Assembly: GCA_035295125.1 (NCBI GenBank) | Contig: DATGJP010000056.1 | Span: 1 to 64,000 of the forward strand | DNA: 64,000 nucleotides | Direction: 5' to 3' | From: JAICMB01 sp035295125 | Lineage (GTDB): Bacteria; Acidobacteriota; Terriglobia; Bryobacterales; Bryobacteraceae | Shown: positions 8,086-16,039 of the stretch, one piece after another | How the letters are laid out: each line of letters starts with the position of its first letter | Position numbering within the stretch: position 1 is the first letter of the stretch | Notes under the pieces: generated by a model | What the model was told of the DNA's origin: nothing | Database searches by the model: none | The model's input: only the letters and a program-made list of their open reading frames with translations | Made by a program: the position numbers and the translations under genes

Positions 8086-8317
8086 CTTCAAACAAAGCAC
8101 TTACATCAAATCCAGCAGTTCGAAATTGCATCGAGATTTCGAACTGCCGTCCAAGCAACGTCCGAACTCGAAATCACTTGGGCGACGCGCATCCCTGGAC
8201 GGTGTTCACCCCGACGCGGGAGGCGTGGGGGGATCTTGGCTAACAACCTTGTCTTCTGCTCGTGTAGTCATTCGAAATTGCTGGCCTCGGCCTCCGCAAT
8301 TAGCGAGACGAGGGTTG
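8086..8317. other. flank of the att site with an 11-bp inverted repeat
   Basis: CAGTTCGAAAT at 8116-8126 pairs perfectly with ATTTCGAACTG at 8136-8146 over a 9-base loop. Before insertion this hairpin would have followed the tRNA gene, so it could end its transcript, though no T run follows. No gene is seen here. Confidence 0.4.
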
Positions 8318-8551
8318 CTAGCGCTGGCGGCCCAAGTAGCGTTCGAACGCCAGGATCAAACCGAACGCGACACCCCAAACGACAACCAGATCTGTAGCGA
8401 GGTGGGACCAACGTAGGCGATCGTCGCCCGCAAATCCACTCGCGTCGTTAGTATGCAAATGGGAAGCCGATCCGCGCGTGGAAGTCTGCACAACGTGAGG
8501 GGTAAGTGCGATGAACCACACATTCAGCGCGATGAACCCGAGCAACCCCAC
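8318..8551 (-). CDS. small membrane protein, unknown
   Basis: The 77-residue product, with a GTG start, has two hydrophobic stretches: GLLGFIALNVWFIAL near the N-terminus and LVVVWGVAFGLILAF near the C-terminus, joined by a polar loop. This fits a two-span inner-membrane protein. The frame stays open a little upstream without an ATG, so the true start is uncertain. It lies downstream of brnA on the same strand, 95 bp away. No family recognised. Confidence 0.45.
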   Translation of the reverse strand: MGLLGFIALNVWFIALTPHVVQTSTRGSASHLHTNDASGFAGDDRLRWSHLATDLVVVWGVAFGLILAFERYLGRQR

Positions 8552-8646
8552 GACGGACGCGACAAACAGGCGTCGCAGAATGTCGCTAACTCATCATCAC
8601 CATTCCATTGTGGCGCGCTCGGCCGCCCGCCTCGCCAATGACGTCA

Positions 8647-8916
8647 TTAGGCAGCACTCGGTTTCAACTCTTCGCGGATAATGCGTCGCAGCGCGTCCTC
8701 AAATTTCGGGGCTTTGCCATCCAGGTATTCTCGTAGCGCGGCGTTAATGAGCGTCTGATATCCGGTCGCGCCGCCGGAGGCCTCGGCCATTTGGAAGAAC
8801 CGATCGACAATGTCCTGGTCGAGTCGGATGGTAATGCGGACTTTACCTTCGGGTTCCGGTTCGCTCGGAACAACCCGGCCCCGCTTGCCTTTGCTGAAAT
8901 CGTATCGGTCTCTCAT
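8647..8916 (-). CDS. brnA: BrnA-type antitoxin
   Basis: The 89-residue protein has the BrnA layout: a basic start (MRDRYDFSKGKRGRVV), the ribbon strand KVRITIRLDQDIVDRFFQMA, then the helix GYQTLINAALREYL of a ribbon-helix-helix DNA-binding domain. In the family this part binds the operon promoter while the tail neutralises BrnT. It overlaps the toxin gene by 4 bp (ATGA), which couples translation. A decayed relative of its C-terminus lies at 26828-26916. Confidence 0.9.
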   Translation of the reverse strand: MRDRYDFSKGKRGRVVPSEPEPEGKVRITIRLDQDIVDRFFQMAEASGGATGYQTLINAALREYLDGKAPKFEDALRRIIREELKPSAA

Positions 8917-9191
8917 CGTTCTGCCTCGTACTGCTCACGCTCGTTGGACTCGGCGGGACGCGCGGAGATGATGCGAATGTTGTCGCCTCGCCATGTATAC
9001 ACGACAACGAGCAATCGACCCATCGTGCCCGTGCCAAGTGTCACGAATCGCTGCTCGCCCGGACCGGATTCATCATCGGTAACTGTGATGGCATAGGGGT
9101 CGTCAAAAACCGGAATCGCTTCGGGTATTCGGACGCCGTGCTTGCGGTAGTTTATTCCGGCCTTGCTCGCCTCATCCCACTCGAACCCCAC
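8913..9191 (-). CDS. brnT: BrnT-type ribonuclease toxin
   Basis: The product is 92 residues if the GTG start giving MGFEWDEAS is used; this matches the usual BrnT length and N-terminus. The frame is open for 55 codons upstream but that extension is not BrnT-like. Conserved elements are FEWDEASKAGINYRKHGV, the Arg-Phe-Val-Thr-Leu-Gly strand, RLLVVVYTWRGDNIRIISAR and the trailing Arg/Glu helix. BrnT is a RelE-like mRNA-cleaving toxin. It is the first gene of the operon with brnA next, the order known for this system, which allows repression by the complex. Confidence 0.88.
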   Translation of the reverse strand: MGFEWDEASKAGINYRKHGVRIPEAIPVFDDPYAITVTDDESGPGEQRFVTLGTGTMGRLLVVVYTWRGDNIRIISARPAESNEREQYEAER

Positions 9192-9371
9192 AACTTCAAG
9201 TGTACGTACTGGTTGTGCATACGTCAATATCGATGGTTGCGGCGAGATGTGGGGCATGTGGGGTGAACGCGAGCGTGCGGACTCTGCGTCCACAGTGCGT
9301 CCGAAAAGCAAGACACATAAGTCTTTTCGAATCAGTGAGTACTTTCCGTGATTCATTGAAGTCGCCGTTGG

Positions 9372-10112
9372 GGAACACTATTACGCCATCTGAGGTTGCA
9401 AGCGGCACCCCGGTGAAATCGGACCGGAGACACCCGTCGTGCCATTACCGAACGTCACGGCGCCCCCGGGACCCGCACCCGGACTCAAGACCAGGTAGTT
9501 CCCGGTGGATAGCGGCACAAAGGGTGAACGACTCGTTCGTGAGGATAGGGGGTCTTGGAGCTCCACGGACTTGCCGCGACGTCCAGCATCACGTTCCGAT
9601 GAAGGTCCAGAGGTTCATCAGCGCGGTCTGGCAGGAAATGAAACTCATATTGGGCTGCCCGTAGAAGCACGGGATGACTCCAGCACTGCCAGCGGGCGGG
9701 ATCTGGACCAGGGAATTATTGATGTCGCGGAATAGCCGGGATGAGCGGGATCAACCGCCCCGCAATTGCTGAGTACGACGAAATTTCCGTTCGTGAGAAC
9801 GCCGATGCCACCCCAGCCCACAGCCTCGTAGGGGGCCGTGCCAGTGAGCGTGCTGATCAGCGCACCTGTACTTCCGTTGAAAAGGTAGACCGCTCCCGCA
9901 AACTGGTTGCTGTTTACTGTCAGCGCCGGGTCTGTTACAACAATGTTGCCGGTGGCTAGCGTTCGGACCTCGGCGCCGAAACGGCTATTGGGATCGTTGC
10001 TAGGATTGTTTAGTTGAAACGACCCGGCGAGCGCCGGGGAGAGGGCGAGCAGAAGGACGATTCCCATTCGGCTCGACACGCCGCGCGGAGTACTCGCCAG
10101 AGGGGTGCGCAT
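9372..10112 (-). pseudogene. decayed secreted repeat protein
   Basis: The 5' part (to about 9645) begins with a signal-like leader (GIVLLLALSPALAGSFQL) and then repeats of the kind LTNGNFVVLS and GAVYLFNGSTG, seen in large secreted beta-propeller or haemagglutinin-like proteins of Acidobacteriota and Planctomycetota. The frame then turns into unrelated sequence. A further piece with the same signature (STGNYLVLSPGAGPGGAVTF, then GNGTTGVSG) lies at 9400-9510. Frame breaks and the loss of the rest of a normally long protein mark it as a remnant. Confidence 0.7.
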
Positions 10113-10307
10113 AGCTGTATCATCCGCGCCAAGTCTACCACTATACTGGTAGGATTCCTAGCGTTCTGCCGACGGAATGAGCGCAATTACGATCCTTCAA
10201 GGACAACATTGTTTTGTTAATTCCGGTTGGGGGTGCTCTTTTTCCGCGTCTGAGCGGACTGACGGATGCTCGAAGCTAAACGCAGAGTGCCGCGCCGAAT
10301 GTAGGTT

Positions 10308-13073
10308 CTACTTCACCCCACTTACCAGGTACAACGTCGCGAGATCGCGCTGGAACGAGAAAGCGTACGATTTGCCGTCGCCCGATATCCGAACCGATCC
10401 GTAGAAGAGGGCCGTGGGATCGGGCAGCTTCAACTCGCGCCAGACTTCTTCAGTTCCGGTTTGCACATCAAGTCGAAGGATGGTCATGCCGCGCCGGTCG
10501 GCGAGCGCCCGCTGGACGAAAAGATGTCGTCCATCGTCGCTCCAACGAATGATCCCAATGCCGCTCTCAACCCTGCCCACTACAACGTCGCGCCCGTTGT
10601 CGAGGGCGTGTAGACGAAGCTTGCCTTCAGTAATGATCGCCGCAAAACGGCCATCCGGAGACACCGCCGACGCGCGCACACCGGGTGAGGTTACGGTCTT
10701 GATATTGCCGCTATCGAGATCCAGGAGATAGGTCCTCGGCGGCTGCTCGGATTGACTCCCACTGAAAAGCAGGCGCTTGCCATCCGCGAACCATTCGACC
10801 GTTTCCACCGCAATTCCGCCGGTTGCGAGCACCTTTTCCTCACCGGGTCCTGTCGGCAGCAACACAAGCCGCGAGGTGTCACGGTCCCGCCGTACACACG
10901 CCACCCATTTTGCGTCGGGCGAAAGCGAAGCGCGATTGCCATAACCCAGCCGCACCGCAGGCGAGCCGTCGGTGCGCCGCAGGTAAATGGCGGCGTTGCG
11001 CCCCTCCCCGGAGGAGAGTTCCCCAAACAGAACCTCGGTTCCATCCCTGGAGAGGTCCGATACGGCGGAAGCATCCAGCCAGGCCAGGTCGCGTTCTGCC
11101 TTTGCGCCGGGTCCAAGCGCCCTAAGACCAATGCGGGAGTCGGCGTTTGCGAGCAGCAGTCTTCCATCGCGCGTTACATCGTACAAGACGCCGCTTCCGG
11201 GAATCTGCGCGAGCATACGTTCCCGGCCGGCCAGGTCAACGGCCCACAACGCTTCATCCGCGCCTAAACGAGCGCCGCCGAACCAGATCTCCTTACCGTT
11301 TGGCGACCATTGAGCGCCTCCGACCGCGCGCCAGCCACGGGAAAGAATCCGTGCTGGCCGCCCCGGACCTACGATGTTCACTGCATAATCGCCGTTCTCG
11401 GTAAAAGCGAAGAACGCAACCATATCGTCGCGAGGCGCAACACATAATTCGATGGGAGGCCGCAGCGCTTGTGTCTCGTAAAGGACGGAACCAATCGGAA
11501 ATTCCACCCGATGATGTCCATTTTCGGTTCGGATTACCGCGAGCGATTTTCCATCCGGACTCCAATCGGCGGCCCACACGTTCTCGAGAACGGCGCGCGG
11601 AACGCCTCCGGAGAGCGGCACGCGCGCCAGGGTTCCGAAGGTTCGGGCGTCGCCCCCGCCGATCAGAATAGCCATTTCGCCCAAAGACGATACCGATTGA
11701 ATGTTCGCTGATGGCAGTTCCAGATCGCGCGCCTCGCGATCGCCTGGCTGGACGGTGAAAAGCCTGGGGCTCGCGCCATCCCACGCGGCAGCATAGACGA
11801 TATTCCCGGCGGGAGCGAACTTCGCTCTTAACACGTCACCCTGTCGAAACGTGAGCCTCTGGAACGAAATGGGCTTTCGAGGCAGGAGCCGCAGACTCGC
11901 CCAGGCGCCCAGCGCCAAAGCCATCAGAACGGCGACGGCCGCGGGCACAAGCCAGCGGCTGCGCGAGCGCAAAACAGGCGCCGCCGGCGACGGCAAATCG
12001 ACCCGATCCTGCACATCCTCAAGCGCGATCTTGACGTCCACCATGTGCTGGATCCGACGTTCAGGATCCTTTTTCAAGCATCGCGATGTGATCCACTCCA
12101 GCTCGCGGGGCGCGTTCGGGAGGGCAACCGCGAGGGGGGCCGGCTCCGAATTGATCACCGCCGCCAGAATGCTGATCACATTTTGGCCAGGAAAAGCGCG
12201 CTTGCCGGTCAGCATTTCATACAACAGTGCCCCGAACGAGAAGATGTCCGACCGTGCATCCGCCGGTTTGCCTTCGGCCTGTTCGGGCGACATATAGCCG
12301 GCAGTTCCGAACACCATGCCGGTCTTAGTAGCCGACGGCTCGATTAATCCCCGTTCCGCGCTTTGTTCCGCTTCCACCAACTTAGCCAGGCCGAAGTCGA
12401 GCACCTTCACCCGGCCCTTGTCGGTGACCATGACATTGGATGGCTTGATGTCCCGGTGGACGATTCCGCCGGCATGCGCCGCCGTTACGGCATCCGCGAT
12501 GTCCAGACCGTACTTCACCGCTACTTTGACCGGCAGTCCTCGTGCCGGAATCACCCGATCGAGAGTTTTCCCCGACACGTACTCCATCACCATGAAATCC
12601 GTGCCTTCATGTTGGGTGATGCCGTGGACGGTGACAATATTGGGATGATTGAGCGCGGAGGTGGCTCTTGCTTCCTGGAGGAAGCGGCGTTTTCGTTCGG
12701 GATCGGCCAGGCGGTCGGCTGGCAGAGCCTTAATGGCGACCGAGCGGTTCAGTTGTTTGTCGAGAGCCTTGAAGACCAAGCCCATCCCGCCTTTGCCGAT
12801 CAACTCGGTGACCAGGTATGGTCCTATGGACTTGCCTACAAGATCTTCATGCCCGTCGCCGGACTCTTCAGGCAATTCGGCCGAGGCTTCGGAAACAGCC
12901 TTAGCCACCAGGTTGTCTCCCGAATCATCGTTCGCGAGTAACGACTCGACCTCGTGGCGCAACTCGGTGTCGCCGGCGCACGCTGTGGAAAGGAATTCGT
13001 CCCGGCCGGCTGCCGGAAGATCGGCGGCGCGATGAAAAACCTCTTCGACTTGCCGCCAGCGTTCCTCGTTCAC
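10308..13073 (-). CDS. membrane Ser/Thr protein kinase with C-terminal propeller
   Basis: With a GTG start (MNEERWRQVEEVFHRAADLP) the protein is 921 residues. The kinase domain spans about 85-360: GKGGMGLVF loop, Lys115 in VAIKAL, HRDIKPSN at 206-213, DFG at 226-228, GTAGYMSPEQ activation end. A membrane span follows at about 374-393 (WLVPAAVAVLMALALGAWAS). The remaining 500 residues form WD40/TolB-like propeller repeats (ADWSPDGKSLAV, AQWSPNGKEIWF, SAVSPDGRFAAI), probably periplasmic. The start GTGA overlaps the stop of the ECF sigma gene, so the two are translationally coupled. In Acidobacteriota such pairs are common; the kinase may relay an external signal toward the sigma factor. Confidence 0.9.
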   Translation of the reverse strand: MNEERWRQVEEVFHRAADLPAAGRDEFLSTACAGDTELRHEVESLLANDDSGDNLVAKAVSEASAELPEESGDGHEDLVGKSIGPYLVTELIGKGGMGLVFKALDKQLNRSVAIKALPADRLADPERKRRFLQEARATSALNHPNIVTVHGITQHEGTDFMVMEYVSGKTLDRVIPARGLPVKVAVKYGLDIADAVTAAHAGGIVHRDIKPSNVMVTDKGRVKVLDFGLAKLVEAEQSAERGLIEPSATKTGMVFGTAGYMSPEQAEGKPADARSDIFSFGALLYEMLTGKRAFPGQNVISILAAVINSEPAPLAVALPNAPRELEWITSRCLKKDPERRIQHMVDVKIALEDVQDRVDLPSPAAPVLRSRSRWLVPAAVAVLMALALGAWASLRLLPRKPISFQRLTFRQGDVLRAKFAPAGNIVYAAAWDGASPRLFTVQPGDREARDLELPSANIQSVSSLGEMAILIGGGDARTFGTLARVPLSGGVPRAVLENVWAADWSPDGKSLAVIRTENGHHRVEFPIGSVLYETQALRPPIELCVAPRDDMVAFFAFTENGDYAVNIVGPGRPARILSRGWRAVGGAQWSPNGKEIWFGGARLGADEALWAVDLAGRERMLAQIPGSGVLYDVTRDGRLLLANADSRIGLRALGPGAKAERDLAWLDASAVSDLSRDGTEVLFGELSSGEGRNAAIYLRRTDGSPAVRLGYGNRASLSPDAKWVACVRRDRDTSRLVLLPTGPGEEKVLATGGIAVETVEWFADGKRLLFSGSQSEQPPRTYLLDLDSGNIKTVTSPGVRASAVSPDGRFAAIITEGKLRLHALDNGRDVVVGRVESGIGIIRWSDDGRHLFVQRALADRRGMTILRLDVQTGTEEVWRELKLPDPTALFYGSVRISGDGKSYAFSFQRDLATLYLVSGVK

Positions 13074-13654
13074 GAGGCACTCTCGCCGCGGAGGAATCTC
13101 CGCAGCCATGCTTCGCCGAGCCGGAGGTCGCGCTTGACAGTGGCAAGGGTGAGATCCAGGGCCGTCGCGATTTCTTCCCGCTCCATACCACCGAAGTAGC
13201 GTAGCTCGATTACTTTGGCCTTGCGTTCGTCTACTTTTGCGAGCTCATCCAACGCTTCATTAACGTCCAGAACGTCGGGAGAACGGCCGGGGGCGAGGAC
13301 GAGCGTCTCTTCCAGCGTGACCGGCTGCATCATGCCGCCCCGCTTGGCAGCGGTCCGCGAACGGGAATAATCCACCAGAACCAATCGCATCAGCCTGGCG
13401 GCGATACCGAAGAAGTGCGCCCGGTCGTGCCACTTAACCGGTTCGGACTGGCCCATGAGTCGAAGGCACGCTTCATTGATGAGGGCGGTCGGCTGCAGGG
13501 TCTGGTTGGGACGGCCGCGCCGCAGATAGCTCAAGGCAATCGAATGCAGCTCACGGTAAACGTGCGGAGTGAGTTCATCCAGCGCGGCACGGTTGCCTTG
13601 ACTCCACGCCACCAGCAACTGTGTGACGGGAGGAGGAGGGCCTTCCATCAGCAT
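13070..13654 (-). CDS. ECF-type RNA polymerase sigma factor
   Basis: The protein is 194 residues from the ATG that lies 5 bases after a GGAGA ribosome site; a start four codons upstream is possible. Region 2 (LTPHVYRELHSIALSYLRRG, ALINEACLRLMG, HFFGIAARLMRLVLVDYSRS) and region 4 (KAKVIELRYFGGMEREEIAT, LATVKRDLRLGEAWLRRFL) match the ECF group usually paired with Ser/Thr kinases. No anti-sigma factor is adjacent; the coupled kinase takes that place. The DNA around its start codon has a second, partial copy near 13969. Confidence 0.92.
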   Translation of the reverse strand: MLMEGPPPPVTQLLVAWSQGNRAALDELTPHVYRELHSIALSYLRRGRPNQTLQPTALINEACLRLMGQSEPVKWHDRAHFFGIAARLMRLVLVDYSRSRTAAKRGGMMQPVTLEETLVLAPGRSPDVLDVNEALDELAKVDERKAKVIELRYFGGMEREEIATALDLTLATVKRDLRLGEAWLRRFLRGESAS

Positions 13655-13762
13655 GTATTCTCCCACACAGTTGGCCCAGGCTGGACCGATCCAAAAAATT
13701 TTGCAAAATCGTTAGCCGTTTTCGCGGGTGTTTCCGAATGTACAAGTGAAAGGAGACGGGCC

Positions 13763-13813
13763 ATGAAGACAAAGACGAAGGTGAAAGCAGGCAGCGCAGT
13801 TTGGGGCAGCTAG
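13763..13813 (+). CDS. 16-residue peptide gene, copy 1
   Basis: The peptide is MKTKTKVKAGSAVWGS. It has a strong ribosome site (GTGAAAGGAGACGGGCC before ATG) and a terminator 33 bp after the stop. It differs from copy 2 at five codons including the stop: two silent changes, Lys to Asn, Ser to Thr, and TAG to TAA, with no indels inside the frame. That pattern supports translation. It is too short for a fold; a basic half (KTKTKVKAG) is followed by AVWGS. Possible roles are a leader peptide, a secreted signal or a precursor peptide; none can be chosen from sequence. Confidence 0.6.
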   Translation: MKTKTKVKAGSAVWGS

Positions 13814-13846
13814 TCGGGATCAACAGAAAACAACCAACGAGATTTT

Positions 13847-13889
13847 GGACCGCGTGACGGATAGTTCCGTCGCGCGGTCCTTTACTTTT
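13847..13889 (+). terminator. terminator after peptide gene 1
   Basis: GGACCGCGTGACGG at 13847-13860 pairs with CCGTCGCGCGGTCC at 13867-13880 (14 bp with one T-G) around a 6-base loop, followed by TTTACTTTT. It is a strong Rho-independent terminator. Confidence 0.8.
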
Positions 13890-14058
13890 GTGCCCTACCT
13901 GAAAGCGTCCTCAACCCTTGATCGTTGCCCCCGGGCCTGCCGCGCCCGGAAGGATGGCACGTGTCACAGCATGTATTCTCCCGCCCTCAAAAAACTTATA
14001 GAATCGCTAGCCGTTTCGCGATGCATTTCCGAATGTATAAGTGAAAGGAGAAAAGGCG

Positions 14059-14109
14059 ATGAAAACAAAGACGAACGTGAAAGCAGGCACCGCGGTTTGG
14101 GGCAGCTAA
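14059..14109 (+). CDS. 16-residue peptide gene, copy 2
   Basis: The peptide is MKTKTNVKAGTAVWGS, with ribosome site GTGAAAGGAGAAAAGGCG. It lies 296 bp after copy 1 and has its own terminator 27 bp downstream. Since each copy keeps an upstream block, ribosome site and terminator, each is probably a complete transcription unit. See copy 1 for the substitution pattern. Confidence 0.6.
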   Translation: MKTKTNVKAGTAVWGS

Positions 14110-14136
14110 TCCGGGATAAAAAAGCCAACGAGATTC

Positions 14137-14182
14137 GGACCGCGTGACTGAGGTTTTCCTCGTCGCGCGGTCCATTGCTTTT
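14137..14182 (+). terminator. terminator after peptide gene 2
   Basis: GGACCGCG at 14137-14144 pairs with CGCGGTCC at 14166-14173. The upper stem (TGAC-T-GAGG with CCTCGTCG) differs from copy 1 but still pairs with one bulge around a TTTT loop. A T-rich tail follows (ATTGCTTTTG). Conservation of pairing with a changed tip supports function. Confidence 0.75.
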
Positions 14183-14409
14183 GTGACGCTATTTTGAAGG
14201 CGCTGCGACGCCTACCCTCCAAGCTGCTCCGCCCGCGCACTCGCAGAATACTCGCATAGCTATGAAGTAGCCCTAAATGTCCTTTTTATCGATCTTTTGC
14301 CCCCCTCGTTCGCGATCACCGCTAGGATCACCTTGCAGAGACGGGACTTAAAAGGGGGGCCTTATGGGGGTACGTGCTACCCTGATACCAGAGGTCGTTT
14401 TCGAGATCA
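14183..14409. other. intergenic before the receiver genes
   Basis: About 230 bp with no gene. It contains C-rich and G-rich runs (near 14299 and 14352) that could pair over a long loop and would place a structure 30-50 bp before the first receiver gene. Confidence 0.3.
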
Positions 14410-14844
14410 ATGCCCAATGAGTCCAGTTTGGCGGATTCTGCCAGTGGGCGAGTGATCCTTTATCTCGAGGATGACGATCCCACAGCGCAACTTTTCGAAG
14501 AGGTTGTCCGAGATCTCAGGTCTACCGTTCAACTGTATCGGGTGACGACCTGCACCTCGGCCATGGCCTTCCTCCGGCGGGAAACACCATTTAATGGTGT
14601 ACCAGAGCCGCATGTGATCATCCTGGATATCAATGTGCCCGGTGGTTCCGGTTTTAGCGTTTTACGCGCCGTTCGAAGCGATCCCCGATTTGCCCGCCTT
14701 CCAGTGATCATCTTCAGTTCGTCGAATACCACCTCCGACCTGATCGAAGCTCGCGAACTTGGGGCCAATGGATACATGGTCAAATCCGTGGAGTTATCCG
14801 CTTTTACAGCCGCGGCCGAGTTGGCGCTGAGCCTGGCCGCCTGA
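14410..14844 (+). CDS. stand-alone response regulator receiver
   Basis: The 144-residue protein is one receiver domain with no output domain. The acidic pocket EDDD is at 20-23, the phosphoacceptor is Asp73 (VIILDINVPGG), the switch Ser lies at 103-105 and Lys125 closes the site. The long insert between beta-2 and the acceptor is like the Rcp1/CheY-type partners of bacteriophytochrome-like kinases. It is followed 4 bp later by a second receiver, and two large PAS or receiver kinases lie downstream on the other strand, which are candidate partners. Confidence 0.92.
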   Translation: MPNESSLADSASGRVILYLEDDDPTAQLFEEVVRDLRSTVQLYRVTTCTSAMAFLRRETPFNGVPEPHVIILDINVPGGSGFSVLRAVRSDPRFARLPVIIFSSSNTTSDLIEARELGANGYMVKSVELSAFTAAAELALSLAA

Positions 14845-14848
14845 CCTG

Positions 14849-15283
14849 ATGCGATCAAAGTTCGAGCTTCAATGCATGAATGGGGCGGCCGATTTCGCAT
14901 CCATGGACGGTTCTCAATCGACACGAAAACGCATTCTGGTCATTGAGGACGAATTGATCGTCGCCCGTGACCTCGGGAATCTGATCCGCCGGCTGGGGCA
15001 TGTGCTGATCGGGCACGCCTCAAATGGGCAAGATGCGATTCGGCTCGCATCGGAAACAAAACCGGATTTGATCCTGATGGACATCCGCTTGAATGGCCCA
15101 ATCGATGGAGTCCAAGCCGCAAATGAAATTGTGCGCCGCCACAGGATCCCCGTGATTTACGTCACGGCGAACAGCGATATGTTTCTCGATGGCCACTCGG
15201 AAATGGTTCATCCATATATATGTGTTACCAAGCCATTCTCAGAGCTATCGGTGCAGGCCGCCATCGAGAGTATTGCGCCGTAG
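14849..15283 (+). CDS. stand-alone response regulator receiver
   Basis: This is a single receiver of 144 residues from the first ATG; later ATGs at codons 10 or 19 would remove an unconserved leader. Acid pair at Glu33-Asp34 (LVIEDE), phosphoacceptor Asp78 (LILMDIRLNG), Thr106, Lys128 (CVTKPF). The DIRLNGPIDGV signature is shared with the receiver at the N-terminus of the kinase at 20463-21620, so these may be related parts of one pathway. It forms an operon with the receiver ahead of it. Confidence 0.92.
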   Translation: MRSKFELQCMNGAADFASMDGSQSTRKRILVIEDELIVARDLGNLIRRLGHVLIGHASNGQDAIRLASETKPDLILMDIRLNGPIDGVQAANEIVRRHRIPVIYVTANSDMFLDGHSEMVHPYICVTKPFSELSVQAAIESIAP

Positions 15284-15331
15284 TCGAGTTTACATGCCGG
15301 CAGGTACGTCCGTTGAGCCAGATCGAAACGG

Positions 15332-15760
15332 CTACTCCCGGGCGATCCGTTGGTGTCCGTCCGCATGGAGTGGTGCTCCGAGAGTCCGGCTCGGAGGTCG
15401 AAGTGCCCAGGATGCGATCGCGAGACAGAGGAACGACAGCGGCGCAATCAGGTCCCCCCAGTGGCCACATGCGGCTTGAGATGCAACAGCGCCCGCCAGC
15501 TCAAAGACGATTCCGGCATACGCCCATTCTTTGAGCCTGAGAAATCCCGGAACCACCAGTGCTATTGCTCCAGGGATCTTCAAGATGCCCAGGATCGTCA
15601 GGATGTACACTGGGTATCCCAGGCTGGTAACAACCTGGGTCACAAACGGACCGCTGACGACGCCAGTCCGTTCGTGGGTCAGGTCTACGATGCCTCCTGC
15701 GAATGTTTCCAGCGCGATGAGGCAAGTCGTCGTCCAATAAAACATCGTCTTAGCCTTCAC
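15332..15760 (-). CDS. DoxX-like membrane protein
   Basis: Starting at a GTG preceded by AAGGA, the 142-residue product has four hydrophobic spans (MFYWTTTCLIALETFAGGIV; YPVYILTILGILKIPGAIAL; WAYAGIVFELAGAVAS; LIAPLSFLCLAIASWAL). The KIPGA and LKEWAYAGIVFEL segments match the DoxX-like family, four-helix inner-membrane proteins of mostly unknown role. The frame extends 30 codons upstream without family likeness. It is convergent with the second receiver gene, 48 bp away. Confidence 0.8.
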   Translation of the reverse strand: MKAKTMFYWTTTCLIALETFAGGIVDLTHERTGVVSGPFVTQVVTSLGYPVYILTILGILKIPGAIALVVPGFLRLKEWAYAGIVFELAGAVASQAACGHWGDLIAPLSFLCLAIASWALRPPSRTLGAPLHADGHQRIARE

Positions 15761-16039
15761 TTCGATTCGTCCTTCCCCTTGCGAAGTTCGGCAACTGTCT
15801 CGGGCAAAGTTCAGCCACAGTGCATCTGGCCATTCACCGATCTCCAGCACATGGTAGCTACTTGATGAACCATCCAGCGCCGATCCCGGTCTTTCCGGCC
15901 AGCGCCGCTACAAGTCAGCGGTAGAAAACGGTGGGCTGCAAACCGAGTTCATCACAGAGGTTTGAGGCCGGCACATTCTCCAGCAGATGGCTCCTCGGAT
16001 GACGACATTTTCCGCATCTGAACCGGAACAGCGCGAACC
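15761..16039. other. intergenic, no gene seen
   Basis: This interval lies between the DoxX-like gene start and the 3' end of the large kinase gene. Short frames only; no clear signal. Confidence 0.3.

Larger units (their letters stand above)
13650..14185. repeat. tandem duplication carrying two 16-codon genes
   Basis: Two units of about 300 bp follow each other. Each begins with AGCATGTATTCTCCC (13651 and 13969; in the first unit this is the start region of the sigma gene), then CG(T/C)TAGCCGTTT, TTCCGAATGTA(C/T)AAGTG, AAAGGAG, a 16-codon gene and a strong hairpin with an 8-bp GGACCGCG stem. The spacers differ by insertions and deletions while the small genes and hairpin bases stay intact. 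Confidence 0.8.

Noticed and set aside
13845..14147. 100-residue open frame across the peptide duplication
   Set aside because: It runs through a strong terminator hairpin and the second peptide gene and has no ribosome site.
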